Source: Pyxidicoccus parkwaysis (GTDB lineage Bacteria; Myxococcota; Myxococcia; Myxococcales; Myxococcaceae). Taken from it: a stretch of DNA of 64,000 nucleotides. The notes under the pieces are model-generated. The model was not told where the DNA came from and searched no databases. It saw only the letters and a list, made by a program, of their open reading frames with translations. Of this stretch, positions 33,938 through 42,415 are shown piece by piece. The stretch covers positions 2,656,001 through 2,720,000 of the forward strand of contig NZ_CP071090.1 in assembly GCF_017301735.1 (NCBI RefSeq). Direction: 5' to 3'. Position 1 is the stretch's first letter. Every line of letters starts with the position of its first letter. Position numbers and translations under genes: made by a program.

Positions 33938-35740
33938 TCAGGGAGGCAGCGCGAGATGCTCCTCGTACCACTGCCGGGCATCATCGAGCTGGAAGTGGGT
34001 GTGCTCGGGCGTCACCTCCATGGCGCCGCTGACACCGTGCAGCGTGGCCAGGATGAGGGCGTGCGTGATGCCCCGGGACAAATCCATCCGTCCCTCGATG
34101 TGGAGGTTCTCGTCCGTGATGTGCAGCTCCCTCACCCGGATGCCCGCGTCGCCCAGCCGTACGTGTCCCGTCACCTCGAGGTCCCGGGCATGGAGCAGCG
34201 GGGCAAGGAAGTGGGGCAGCTTCTTGCGGCTGGTGAGAATGGCGACGAAGGGGTCCGCGGTGGCGAAGCGGGCGGAGAACCGCGCCTCCAGCTCCGGTGG
34301 AGACAGCGTCAGCGTGGCGTGCGGCAGGGAGAAGGTGCCGCTCCACTCGCGCACCGTCTCGTTGTGCAGGTCCGCGGACACCTGACTCAGGTGCAGCGTC
34401 GTCCCATCCAGCCCCAGGGCCTTGCCCCGCAGCAGCGAGAGCTTCCGCGTGTCGAGCACCGCGGAGGCGCGCCCGAGCAACCGCGTGCCCCCCGCGCGGG
34501 CCTCGACGAGGTCGGTGTCCAGGGTGAGGCTCAGCGCCTCATGCGCGCGGCTGGAGCCACCATGGCCGCTGGCCTTGAGGGTGACGTTTCCGGAGGTCAC
34601 CTGGAACGTCTCGCCCGTCCAAGCGTTGAGCAGCCGCAGGTCCATGGGCTTGCCGGACGTCACGTGCAGCTCGTGGTGCTCGGTGAGTACCGGGGCCCCG
34701 AGGCGCGGCTCCGCATGGAAGATGAGCGTCACCTCGGGCAACTCCAGCACCTGTGTCTTCTCGCCTTCGAGCCGGATGGAGGTGAGCGAGAGCCTCAGTC
34801 GCCCTCGCGGCTCGGAGGCGTTGCCCGCCTCCACCGTGCCGAGGAGGTGCCAGGAGGCCCTCGCCTGAGCGGGGCCGAAGCGCACGCGCAGCGGCGCTCC
34901 CCGGGCCTCCACACGGCTGCCCGGCTCCAGCAGGCCCTGCTGGAAGCGCACGTCCGCCTCCAACGTCCCGGCGCCGTCGTGAACGCTCACCTGCGAGTGC
35001 TCCGGCAGGCGCGAGCCGAGCCATTCCAGGGGCAGCAACTCCGCCTTCGCGTGGAGTCGCCCGCCCAGACTCCCGAGGATGTCCCAGCCACCAGCAGGGA
35101 CTCGGGTGGCATCGAGCGAGAAGTCGGCGGACATCACCTCCATCCGCGCGGCCCGCTTTCCGTCCACCTCCACGAAGCCGCCCGCGAGCTCCAGGTGCGC
35201 GGCGTCCACCGTGAACCGCTCGCGGGCGATGATGCGCAGCTTCCCTCGCGCGCTCGCGGGCCCGACGTAGTGCGCGGGCCCCGCGGTCAGCTCGCGCACG
35301 TCCTCGACCTCCAGGTCGCGCAGGTCGACGTGCCATGGATGGAGCTTCGGCGGGAGGGGCGCGGTCCGCTCCTCCGGCGGCAGCGGTTCCACCCATGCGC
35401 GTGCGCCCCGGGCCCGCGCGGCCTCGGCTTCGACATGACGGCGGATGAGGGCGGGCAGGGACAGCTCCGCCTCCACCTCGTCCGCCTCGACGCGCCAGCG
35501 CACGTGCGCGGTCCGCTGCTCCATGAAGGCGCCCCGGGCATGGGCGCGTCCCGGCCACGGCCACCAGGCACGATTCCAGCCCAGCGTCGTGCGCGGCGTG
35601 ATGCGGTGGACGAACCAGGGGACGAGGGGCGTGTTGATTACGATGTTGAGTAGCGCCTCCAGCGCCAGCACCAACCCCAGCGTCCACACGAGGACGCGCC
35701 GCCACCGCGCGCGGGGCGTGGAAGGCGTGGTCCATGCCAT
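33938..35740 (-). CDS. Large membrane-anchored envelope protein (AsmA/TamB-like style)
   Basis: This 600-residue protein has one N-terminal membrane helix (WRRVLVWTLGLVLALEALLNIV) and then a long run of amphipathic beta strands with no further helix, in blocks such as DLRDLEVEDVRELT, LRIIARERFTVDAAHLELAGG and ITDENLHIEGRMDLSRG. This is the architecture of AsmA/TamB-like lipid-bridge proteins, but no specific family motif was recognised. The start is the ATG at 35740; a TTG three codons earlier is an alternative. It is upstream of the formylglycine-generating enzyme gene. A strong hairpin just upstream (35757-35794) separates it from the previous gene. Confidence 0.6.
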   Translation of the reverse strand: MAWTTPSTPRARWRRVLVWTLGLVLALEALLNIVINTPLVPWFVHRITPRTTLGWNRAWWPWPGRAHARGAFMEQRTAHVRWRVEADEVEAELSLPALIRRHVEAEAARARGARAWVEPLPPEERTAPLPPKLHPWHVDLRDLEVEDVRELTAGPAHYVGPASARGKLRIIARERFTVDAAHLELAGGFVEVDGKRAARMEVMSADFSLDATRVPAGGWDILGSLGGRLHAKAELLPLEWLGSRLPEHSQVSVHDGAGTLEADVRFQQGLLEPGSRVEARGAPLRVRFGPAQARASWHLLGTVEAGNASEPRGRLRLSLTSIRLEGEKTQVLELPEVTLIFHAEPRLGAPVLTEHHELHVTSGKPMDLRLLNAWTGETFQVTSGNVTLKASGHGGSSRAHEALSLTLDTDLVEARAGGTRLLGRASAVLDTRKLSLLRGKALGLDGTTLHLSQVSADLHNETVREWSGTFSLPHATLTLSPPELEARFSARFATADPFVAILTSRKKLPHFLAPLLHARDLEVTGHVRLGDAGIRVRELHITDENLHIEGRMDLSRGITHALILATLHGVSGAMEVTPEHTHFQLDDARQWYEEHLALPP

Positions 35741-35756
35741 GGCGACCAACGTGCGA

Positions 35757-35794
35757 GGCCCGCCCCACTCCGGCCATCGGACCGGGGGCGGGCC
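35757..35794 (-). terminator. 10-bp perfect inverted repeat, probable terminator after the EF-hand lipoprotein gene
   Basis: GGCCCGCCCC (35757-35766) pairs with GGGGCGGGCC (35785-35794) around an 18-base loop that can itself pair CCGG with CCGG. It lies 56 bases past the stop of the leftward lipoprotein gene. No T-run. Confidence 0.5.
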
Positions 35795-35850
35795 CTGCGT
35801 CGCAAGTCGTGTGGTGCCCTCGTCCTCGAGGGCCGGAGGTCATGCACCGC

Positions 35851-38136
35851 TCAGGGGCACACGAGGATGACGCCCTCCGCGTTTTCGATGGGCACGCCCG
35901 TGGTGCCGCTGATGCTCACCGTGTCCACGTTGCCGTCCACCTTGAGCTTGCGGCACGTGGACGGCAGCGGGCTGCCCCAGGTGAAGGTGGTGGCCGTCGT
36001 CGGGCCCACGTGCGTCTGCTTGTAGTCGCCGTTAAAGCCGGTGCAGACGGTGTGGTACGAGAGCGACTTGAAGAGCACGATGACCTTCGACGTGCCCTTC
36101 GTGTAGACGCGCTTGTAGAGCCGGTACTTCGCGGGCGTCTTCGTGCCGCAGCCCGACGCATCCCAGGTGTTGTACGGCGAAGGGTCATTGCCCACGATGA
36201 CGGCGTCGTTGCTCGCCGTGTCGTCCAGCGCGCTCGTCAACCACGTGAATTGGTCCACGTCCGGCGTGCCAATGTCGTACCGCCACGCGGGGATGAAGTG
36301 GTACTGCCACGACGAGGCCGGCGCGGCGCCGCCATTCATGTCGAGGAAGGAGAACTCCGGGTCCTGCATCGTGTAGTGCGAGGCCAGGACGGCCATCTGC
36401 GTGCGCGCGTCCGTCACCGAGCCCAGGCCCGCCGGGTACGACGTCGTGCAGGCCGTGGGACAGCCGGTGCCCGTGCACGTCTTGCAGTGCGCCTCCGTGG
36501 TGGGCGGCGCCACCAGCACGTCGTAGATGACGTGCGGGCGCGGCACCACGGCGGCCCGGTCCCTCGTGAGCTGCAGGGCCTCCTTCCACTTGTTGGCCAT
36601 GAACTGCACGGGGCGCGGGTACTTCTCCTCGAAGGTGATGCCCTTCTGCACCTGGGACAGCGCCGCGTTGGGGCCCGCCACATAGCCGGAGGTGTTGAGG
36701 ACGGTGAAGGCCGTGGGCGTCAGGTACTGCTCGTCCACCTTCTGGATGAGCTTCCCGTAGTCCGTGCCGTAGGTGTTGCAGATGCACCCGGTGCCCGTGC
36801 ACGGGACGGCGCACTCCGTGGTGGGGAAGGGGAACGCCACCCCCGCCTTGGGCCAGTTGGGGTACGGGTCCGTGGCGCCCGAGTTGTCCATGAACACCGC
36901 GTTCGCGCCCGTGTTGGTGGGCAGCCAGTTGCGGTGGTACCAGGCGGACCAGAGCCGGAAGGCATACGAGTTGGGGTTGGTGGCATGCCGCATCTGCCCA
37001 TAGGTGGAGAACATGCGGCTCCACCACTTCAGCCGCGCGTCCTTCCCCACGGCGCGCGCCGCCCACTCCGTGTCGTTGAGGTAGCCGTCGCCGTTGGTGT
37101 CCGCCGCGGAGTCGAAGGACGGAATGGTGACGAGGTTGCCGCTGGTGAAGACGAAGTCCTCGCTGGTGACGCTCTCCGCCACCGGAGGTGTGCCAGCCGT
37201 CGTCTGGACGCGGACGTAGAAGTAGCGGTCCCCGAGGCTGGCCCCGGCGATGCCCGTCGTCTTCCAGTCGCTCGGCGGGTGGAAGGAGAGGACGCGGTCC
37301 ACGCCCGTCGTCGTCCACGTGCCGGAGGGCTCGGTGACGGTGAGGGCCGTCCACGCGGTGCCATTCCAGTACTGCCACTGGTACGTCCACCCGCTCGCCG
37401 CCGTGGACACGTTGACGATGACCTGGCGGAACTTGTCCGTGTGGCCGATGTAGAGCGCGTTGCCCGTGGAGGCGAAGGGCACGGTGCCCGTGGCGTGCGC
37501 CGCGGCCGTGTAATCCGTGAAGCCCGAGGCGCCGGACAGCGGCCCCGTCTTCACCTGCCAGAAGCGCGAGACGGGCACCGTGGACTGGCCCACCGCGCTG
37601 AACTGGCAGCCGTACTTGTTGTTGGAAGCATTCAGCAGCGTGGAGTCGCAGTGGAAGAAGCCGCTCTCGCGATTCTCCGGCGCGGCGACATACGCGTCCG
37701 CGTAGTTGAGCCAGTTCACCAGCAGCCCGCCGTTGCCGAGCGAGTTGCCGTTCCAGTTGCCATACAGGTTGCTCGCATTCGAGTAGACGAGCTGCGGCGT
37801 ATCGGGCGCGAGCGACTCGATGTGCGTGCGGACGGCCGGGTCATTGGCCACGACCAGGTCCACGTCGTTCTGGAGCTGGTCGTCCATGTACGCATCCACC
37901 GGGATGCCGTTGTACGCAAGCTGCGCAATCCGCACGTGGCAGTAGTGGTGGGGGATGTTGAGCGCCCCACCGTCCAGGCCGGCGCAGACGCCGTTCGTCG
38001 GCAGCACCGCCTCGCGCCGGGTCTCCCATGGGACGGCGGACGACTCCGCGGCGGAACCGCAGGCGGTCAGCGCGAGTCCCGCGCACACCAGGGCCCACGC
38101 GCGCAGGGCGCGCGGACTTCTCTCAATGACATACAT
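35851..38136 (-). CDS. Large secreted lipoprotein of unknown function with an EF-hand loop
   Basis: This 761-residue protein starts with a signal and lipobox LTAC. It contains a perfect EF-hand calcium loop (DTNGDGYLNDTE, residues 346-357), repeated CTGTGC motifs with other Cys that may form disulfides, and Trp/Tyr-rich segments (YQWQYWNGTAW, WSAWYHRNWLP, SSWQYHFIPAWRYD). The stretch ANAVFMDNSGATDP and the long middle suggest a TIM-barrel-like glycosidase fold, similar to uncharacterised putative glycosyl hydrolases; this is only a suggestion. The C-terminal ~80 residues look like a separate beta domain. It is followed by a terminator-like hairpin and lies 180 bases downstream of the hairpin after the barrel-protein gene. 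Confidence 0.6.
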   Translation of the reverse strand: MYVIERSPRALRAWALVCAGLALTACGSAAESSAVPWETRREAVLPTNGVCAGLDGGALNIPHHYCHVRIAQLAYNGIPVDAYMDDQLQNDVDLVVANDPAVRTHIESLAPDTPQLVYSNASNLYGNWNGNSLGNGGLLVNWLNYADAYVAAPENRESGFFHCDSTLLNASNNKYGCQFSAVGQSTVPVSRFWQVKTGPLSGASGFTDYTAAAHATGTVPFASTGNALYIGHTDKFRQVIVNVSTAASGWTYQWQYWNGTAWTALTVTEPSGTWTTTGVDRVLSFHPPSDWKTTGIAGASLGDRYFYVRVQTTAGTPPVAESVTSEDFVFTSGNLVTIPSFDSAADTNGDGYLNDTEWAARAVGKDARLKWWSRMFSTYGQMRHATNPNSYAFRLWSAWYHRNWLPTNTGANAVFMDNSGATDPYPNWPKAGVAFPFPTTECAVPCTGTGCICNTYGTDYGKLIQKVDEQYLTPTAFTVLNTSGYVAGPNAALSQVQKGITFEEKYPRPVQFMANKWKEALQLTRDRAAVVPRPHVIYDVLVAPPTTEAHCKTCTGTGCPTACTTSYPAGLGSVTDARTQMAVLASHYTMQDPEFSFLDMNGGAAPASSWQYHFIPAWRYDIGTPDVDQFTWLTSALDDTASNDAVIVGNDPSPYNTWDASGCGTKTPAKYRLYKRVYTKGTSKVIVLFKSLSYHTVCTGFNGDYKQTHVGPTTATTFTWGSPLPSTCRKLKVDGNVDTVSISGTTGVPIENAEGVILVCP

Positions 38137-38262
38137 GGTCGTGTCCAGGCATTAAATGTAAAAACGGCATTCACCGTAAGGCTCTGCCGTGAACACCGTC
38201 AAGCCGCGCCGTGCCATGCGGGCGGCCGGACCTGGACGTTGCCAACGCGTTGCGCGGGGCCG

Positions 38263-38298
38263 GAGGTGGACGCCCATGGTCCGTCGGGCGTCCACCTC
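38263..38298 (-). terminator. 13-bp perfect inverted repeat, probable terminator after the barrel-protein gene
   Basis: GAGGTGGACGCCC (38263-38275) pairs perfectly with GGGCGTCCACCTC (38286-38298) around a 10-base loop, 18 bases past the stop of the leftward outer-membrane gene. This is the cleanest single stem-loop in the window. Confidence 0.65.
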
Positions 38299-38315
38299 GC
38301 TCCGCCAGCGCGCAT

Positions 38316-39026
38316 TCAGTAGCGGATACCGAAGTTGACCGGGATGTACTGGCCGTCAGCGTGCTTCGAGCCGCCGCTCGGCAGGTTGAAGTTCGGGCCG
38401 AAGATGTAGTGGTAGCGGCCCTCCACGTAGAGGCGGAGGTCCCCGTAGATTTTCAGCGTGACGCCCAGGCCGGCGCTGAGGCCGAAGTCGGTGCTGCTGC
38501 GCGAGCCGATGATTTCGGACACGGGCACCACGTCGGTGGTGCAGTAGTACAGCCACGGGTCGCAGTACGGGACGGCCGCCACGCCCGCGAGCTGCGACAG
38601 CTGCACCTTGCGGTAATACAGGCCCGGCCCGCCGATGAGGTAGAAGCCCAGCGGGCTCTGCGGAATCACGTTCCAGACGGCGTTGAGCGAGCCGTACTGC
38701 ATGTAGTGGTTGCCGTCGACGCCCGTTCCGGTGAGCACGCTGGACTGGATGCCATAGGCCGTATAGCCGTACTCGCCCATGAGCCCGAGGTTGCGCTGGA
38801 ACTGGAAGCCGGCGCCCACCTGGAAGCCGCCGCCCGTCTTGAAGCGGTCACCCGCGTCGGAGATGGGGAACGAGACGCCGCCGCCCACGTTGAACATGAA
38901 GTGGCGTGAGGGCCCCTCGTGGCCCTGTGACTCGAAGCCCACCGTGGACGCATCCGTCTGGGCGCTCGCCGCCGTGGGCACGGCGAGTGCCAGCAGGGCG
39001 AGGGGAAGCAACGTGTGCAATCGCAT
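38316..39026 (-). CDS. Outer-membrane beta-barrel protein
   Basis: This 236-residue protein has a textbook signal peptide (MRLHTLLPLALLALAVPTAASA) and strands with Gly and aromatics (FMFNVGGGVSFPI, GGGFQVGAGFQFQRNLGLMGEYGYT, FGLSAGLGVTLKIYGDLRLYVEGRYHYIFGP), ending FGIRY with a C-terminal aromatic as needed for barrel insertion. This is the OmpA-like barrel class. AAGGAGG lies 6 bases before the ATG at 39026. Two Cys (YCDPWLYYC) sit in a loop. The function is unknown. Confidence 0.8.
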   Translation of the reverse strand: MRLHTLLPLALLALAVPTAASAQTDASTVGFESQGHEGPSRHFMFNVGGGVSFPISDAGDRFKTGGGFQVGAGFQFQRNLGLMGEYGYTAYGIQSSVLTGTGVDGNHYMQYGSLNAVWNVIPQSPLGFYLIGGPGLYYRKVQLSQLAGVAAVPYCDPWLYYCTTDVVPVSEIIGSRSSTDFGLSAGLGVTLKIYGDLRLYVEGRYHYIFGPNFNLPSGGSKHADGQYIPVNFGIRY

Positions 39027-39194
39027 GACAACCTCCTTGGACACCGGACTGCGTGGTGCCAGGAGCGTGGGGACGGGACGCCTGTCCGCACACCGCCCCT
39101 CCAGGGATGCCCGGGCAGGGAGGCGGCCACTTGCCTCCAGCCCGGTCACTGTTGTCATGTCATTGCAGCTCGCGAGAGCGTCTGGAGTGCGACG

Positions 39195-39224
39195 CGCCCG
39201 CCGGCTCCCGGGGAGGGGCGGGCG
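39195..39224 (-). terminator. 8-bp inverted repeat, probable terminator after the DUF4136 gene
   Basis: CGCCCGCC (39195-39202) pairs with GGCGGGCG (39217-39224). The 14-base loop can pair further (CTCCC with GGGAG). It starts about 10 bases past the stop of the leftward DUF4136 gene. Confidence 0.5.
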
Positions 39225-39233
39225 GGCGGCGTG

Positions 39234-39809
39234 CTACTTCTTCTCCTTGGGCGGGAAGTGCGCCAGCATCTCCTCCACCGCCTCGTTGATGCGGCCCCGG
39301 GTGCGCGATGCGGACGGGTTCTCGTTCACCTCCGCCTGGGCCGTGCCACGCCAGACGAGCTTGTTGCTCTTCGCGTCCACGAAGTCGAGGATGAGCGTGC
39401 CCTGCTCGTACTCGCGCGCGTACGTGTACGGGGCCCCGGCGCCCGCGTAGTAGGGGCTCCACATCGGGTCCCAGTAGTAGCCGTAGTACGAGTTCACCGT
39501 CTGGATATCCACCTTGTTGTCGATGGCGCCCTGCCACCCGATTTTGAAGTCCGGGTTGGCGCCCGGGTCCACCTGCTTGAAGCCGCGCTTCGCCAGGTCG
39601 GCGTCCACCGCCTCGCGCACGTAGGAGTTGATGATGTCGTTGTAGAGGCGCGGGTCCTTGCCCTCGGGCTGCGGCAGCCAGGCGTAGGTCTTGAAACTGT
39701 CGATTTGTGGCACGGCCTGGGGGTCGTACTGGGTATTGACCTCGATGCCCGAGCAGGCTGCGAGCATCAGGCCCAACAAGAATGGAGCGATACGAAGCGG
39801 CAGCCGCAT
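39234..39809 (-). CDS. DUF4136 lipoprotein
   Basis: This 191-residue protein has a signal with lipobox LAAC and the DUF4136 pattern: SFKTYAWLP, INSYVREAVDADLAKRGF, PDFKIGWQGAID, a Tyr/Trp-rich middle (YYGYYWDPMWSPYY), YEQGTLILDFVDAKSNKLVWRGTAQAEV and RINEAVEEMLAHFPP. It is a periplasmic or outer-membrane lipoprotein of unknown role, often found near stress genes. AAGGAGA lies 7 bases before the ATG at 39809. A terminator-like hairpin follows directly. Upstream is a 255-base gap to a divergent membrane-protein gene. Confidence 0.88.
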   Translation of the reverse strand: MRLPLRIAPFLLGLMLAACSGIEVNTQYDPQAVPQIDSFKTYAWLPQPEGKDPRLYNDIINSYVREAVDADLAKRGFKQVDPGANPDFKIGWQGAIDNKVDIQTVNSYYGYYWDPMWSPYYAGAGAPYTYAREYEQGTLILDFVDAKSNKLVWRGTAQAEVNENPSASRTRGRINEAVEEMLAHFPPKEKK

Positions 39810-40064
39810 GAGGCGTCTCCTTGTGTTTCGCCGAGGCGCGCGGCGTCGGCCTCCTGACATTGCGCGCGGGACGGGGCGGTGCCGAGCCTCGCCCGGCCGG
39901 CGGCCCCCGGCGGGAGTCCGGGGGGAGGGAGCACTCATTCCGCCGCGTGGGGCGGCTCCCCACGAGGCACGTGGATTGGCAACCCCGTGACGCGGGCACA
40001 CCGTGGAGGGGAGGGCGCCTGGTGCCGTCCGGCCCGCCCGTGACTGCCTGGAGATGGACGCACC

Positions 40065-41222
40065 ATGGACGTCTCGCCCCCACTGCCCGACTTCTCACTC
40101 ATGTGTGGAGGGCCGCTCTATGGCGTCGAGCGGAGGCTCCGTCTCGTCAAGCCGCCGCAATCGCTTTCGGGCCGCCGCGCGCTCGCCTTCATGCTCCTGG
40201 CCTGGCTGCCGCTCCCGCTGCTCGCCGGGGCCTGGAGCCATGACGCCCTGCTCGCGCTGTTCGGCGAGGTGAAGGTCCACACCGAGATGCTGGTGACGCT
40301 GCCGGTACTCATCGTGGCCGAGCCCTATGTCAACAGGCGCATCCAGGACGCCGTGCGGCAGTTCCTCGCCGTACGCCTGGTGGGAGTCGGAAGCCGGCAT
40401 CTCTTCGAGGTCCATCTCCGCCAGGCCATCCGGCTGCGGGACAGCGGCCTCGCCGAGGCCCTCATCCTCGTCGCCGCGTATGTCATTGGCTTCCTGGCGA
40501 CGTCCGAGCCCGCCCGGGACTGGATGTTCACCACCCCTGGAGGCCATACCCCCACGCCCGCGGGCTGGTGGTACCTGGCCCTGAGCAAGCCGCTCCTGCG
40601 GTTCCTGATGCTGCGGTGGTTCTGGCGCGGGTTGGTGTGGGCGGGCTTCCTGTTCCGCGTCTCGCGGCTGCCGCTCACGCTGGAGCCCACGCATCCGGAC
40701 CAGATGGGCGGGCTGGGCTTTTTGCCCATCTGTCAGGCCAGCTTCGCGCCCGTGGTGTTCGCCCTGGCGGCGGCGGTGGCCGCCACCGTGTGGGAGTCGG
40801 AGACCCATGGCATCGTCGGCGCTCCGCTGCCGTACCTCGTGCCCATGCTGGTGCTCGCGGTGCTCTCGGCGCTCGCGGTGTGCGCGCCGCTGGGCCTCTT
40901 CACGCCCCAGCTCGTGCGGGCCAAGCGGCGGGGGGACTTCCGCTTCTCCGCGCTCGCGGCGGCGCACGCGCGGCGGTTCGAGCGGAAGTGGTTTCGCACC
41001 TCGCCCCCCGCCGAGAAGGAGATCCTGGGCGCGCCCGAGTTCTCCTCGCTCGCGGACCTGGGCACGTCCTTCCTGCTCGCCCGGAAGATGCGCCTGTTCC
41101 TGTTCGACACGCGCGCTCTGACGGGTATCGTCGGGGCGGCGCTCGCCCCGCTGGCCGTCCTGTTGATACTGGACCGGGAGTTCCTCACCGTCCTCAAGCA
41201 GATTCGCGAGGGACTGCCCTGA
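40065..41222 (+). CDS. Integral membrane protein of unknown family
   Basis: This 385-residue protein has about five to six hydrophobic segments: ALAFMLLAWLPLPLLAGAW, EMLVTLPVLIVAEPYV, ALILVAAYVIGFLA, FAPVVFALAAAVAAT, PMLVLAVLSALAVCAPLGLFTPQLV and GIVGAALAPLAVLLIL near the C-terminus. A conserved-looking loop has HPDQMGGLGFLP. No signature was recognised. GGAG lies 11 bases before the ATG at 40065; an out-of-frame ATG at 40054 is ignored. It is convergent with an outer-membrane protein gene (18 bases between stops). Confidence 0.65.
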   Translation: MDVSPPLPDFSLMCGGPLYGVERRLRLVKPPQSLSGRRALAFMLLAWLPLPLLAGAWSHDALLALFGEVKVHTEMLVTLPVLIVAEPYVNRRIQDAVRQFLAVRLVGVGSRHLFEVHLRQAIRLRDSGLAEALILVAAYVIGFLATSEPARDWMFTTPGGHTPTPAGWWYLALSKPLLRFLMLRWFWRGLVWAGFLFRVSRLPLTLEPTHPDQMGGLGFLPICQASFAPVVFALAAAVAATVWESETHGIVGAPLPYLVPMLVLAVLSALAVCAPLGLFTPQLVRAKRRGDFRFSALAAAHARRFERKWFRTSPPAEKEILGAPEFSSLADLGTSFLLARKMRLFLFDTRALTGIVGAALAPLAVLLILDREFLTVLKQIREGLP

Positions 41223-41240
41223 GCGGGACGCGCGAGCCGC

Positions 41241-42305
41241 TCACCAGATGTAGCGGAGGATGAACTGGCCGTAGCTGAGCGTCGGCTTGCCGGACTCGAG
41301 CGGCGTGCCATCCTCGGCGGTGCCGACGCGCGGTTCGGCGCTCAGGGTGGTGACGGCGCCAATGCCCACCTGCAGGCTGCGCCGGCCGGTGTAGTAGACG
41401 CCGAGCGCGACGGTGTGCGCGCCCAACGTCCTGTCGGGCAGGGCCGTCAAGGACTCCTGCCCCGTGGTGAACAGGTACTCGCCCAGCAGGCCAATCGGGA
41501 TGCCATGGGGACCGAAGTCCGCTTCGAGCGCCAACGTGAGGTTGACGCGCGCCTCATGCGTCTTCTGCGTGAGGCGGTCGCCGAGCCCCGTGTCGAAGGG
41601 CTGCCGCTCGCGCCAGGCGTACTCGCCATTCGCCGAGGCCTGGAGGGAGAAGGTCCGGCTGAGGGCCTGGGCCAGGTAGGCGCCGCCCTGCACCGACGTC
41701 TCCTTCGTGGGGACGAGGATGAGGTCGCCGAGCCGGCCCAGCACGATGTCCTCGAGGGATGAGCCCGGGATGTCCAGGATGGCGGAGACGAGCGGGGAGA
41801 CGGTGACCTCCTTGCCCTGCTGATACCCGAAGTTGCCGCGCACCGAGACTTGCGTCCCGCTGGAGTCATTGCGCCACACGCGGACGACGGCGCCCGCCTG
41901 GCCCACCAGCTCCACCTGTGCGCCGTTCACGAGCAGCGAGCGCCCGTTGGTGCCGGTGACGACGGTGCCGCGTGCGAAGCCCGCGATGCCCAGCCAGTCC
42001 GTGAAGGCGAGGCTCAAGTCCAGCGTCTGCTGGACACCCGTAATCAGCACGTCCTGCGGGCCCAGCCTGCCGACGGGCAGGTCCGGCACGGTGTAGCGCG
42101 CGAGGCCCTCACGCAGACCGACGTTGGTGGTGACGAAGGCGCTCTGCTGGAGGACGGGGAACAGGAAGGTATGTCCACCGAGCTGCCGGGCGCGGTCGGA
42201 GGGACACCCCTTGTCGTCCGAGATGGAGGTGCTCTCGTCGGCGGACGCGGTTCCGGCGGAGACCATTCCCAACAGCACCAGCAGGCCCACATGGGTCGGT
42301 TTCAT
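41241..42305 (-). CDS. Outer-membrane beta-barrel protein, larger
   Basis: This 354-residue protein has a signal (HVGLLVLLGMVSAGTASA), then strands with alternating polarity (AFVTTNVGLREGLARY, VGQAGAVVRVWRN, VSVRGNFGYQQ, AYLAQALSRTFSLQASANGEYAW, RVNLTLALEADFG) and the C-terminal FILRYIW typical of barrels. The family was not recognised. A perfect 7-bp hairpin stands 12 bases before the ATG. Its upstream gene is the second sulfatase, in the same direction. Confidence 0.7.
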   Translation of the reverse strand: MKPTHVGLLVLLGMVSAGTASADESTSISDDKGCPSDRARQLGGHTFLFPVLQQSAFVTTNVGLREGLARYTVPDLPVGRLGPQDVLITGVQQTLDLSLAFTDWLGIAGFARGTVVTGTNGRSLLVNGAQVELVGQAGAVVRVWRNDSSGTQVSVRGNFGYQQGKEVTVSPLVSAILDIPGSSLEDIVLGRLGDLILVPTKETSVQGGAYLAQALSRTFSLQASANGEYAWRERQPFDTGLGDRLTQKTHEARVNLTLALEADFGPHGIPIGLLGEYLFTTGQESLTALPDRTLGAHTVALGVYYTGRRSLQVGIGAVTTLSAEPRVGTAEDGTPLESGKPTLSYGQFILRYIW

Positions 42306-42316
42306 GGGTGACCAAG

Positions 42317-42334
42317 GTGGGAGCCGCCTCCCAC
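42317..42334 (-). promoter_or_regulatory. 7-bp perfect hairpin just before the outer-membrane gene start
   Basis: GTGGGAG (42317-42323) and CTCCCAC (42328-42334) pair around a 4-base loop, ending 12 bases upstream of the ATG at 42305. It may cover the ribosome-binding region or terminate upstream transcription. Confidence 0.35.
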
Positions 42335-42355
42335 GCTGGCCATGGGACTGGAAGC

Positions 42356-42376
42356 GGGGCCGTCCGTCGCGGCCCC
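42356..42376 (-). terminator. 7-bp perfect inverted repeat, probable terminator after sulfatase copy 2
   Basis: GGGGCCG (42356-42362) pairs with CGGCCCC (42370-42376), loop 7 bases, about 40 bases past the stop of the leftward sulfatase gene. Confidence 0.4.
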
Positions 42377-42415
42377 CACCTCAGTCCCGCCCCCGGGGGC
42401 CGGATGCAGCCGGCC

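Noticed and set aside
35734-38322. 862-codon plus-strand frame opposite the EF-hand lipoprotein
   Set aside because: Val/Arg/His-rich antisense translation with no signal peptide or motif; the minus strand has signal, lipobox and EF-hand.
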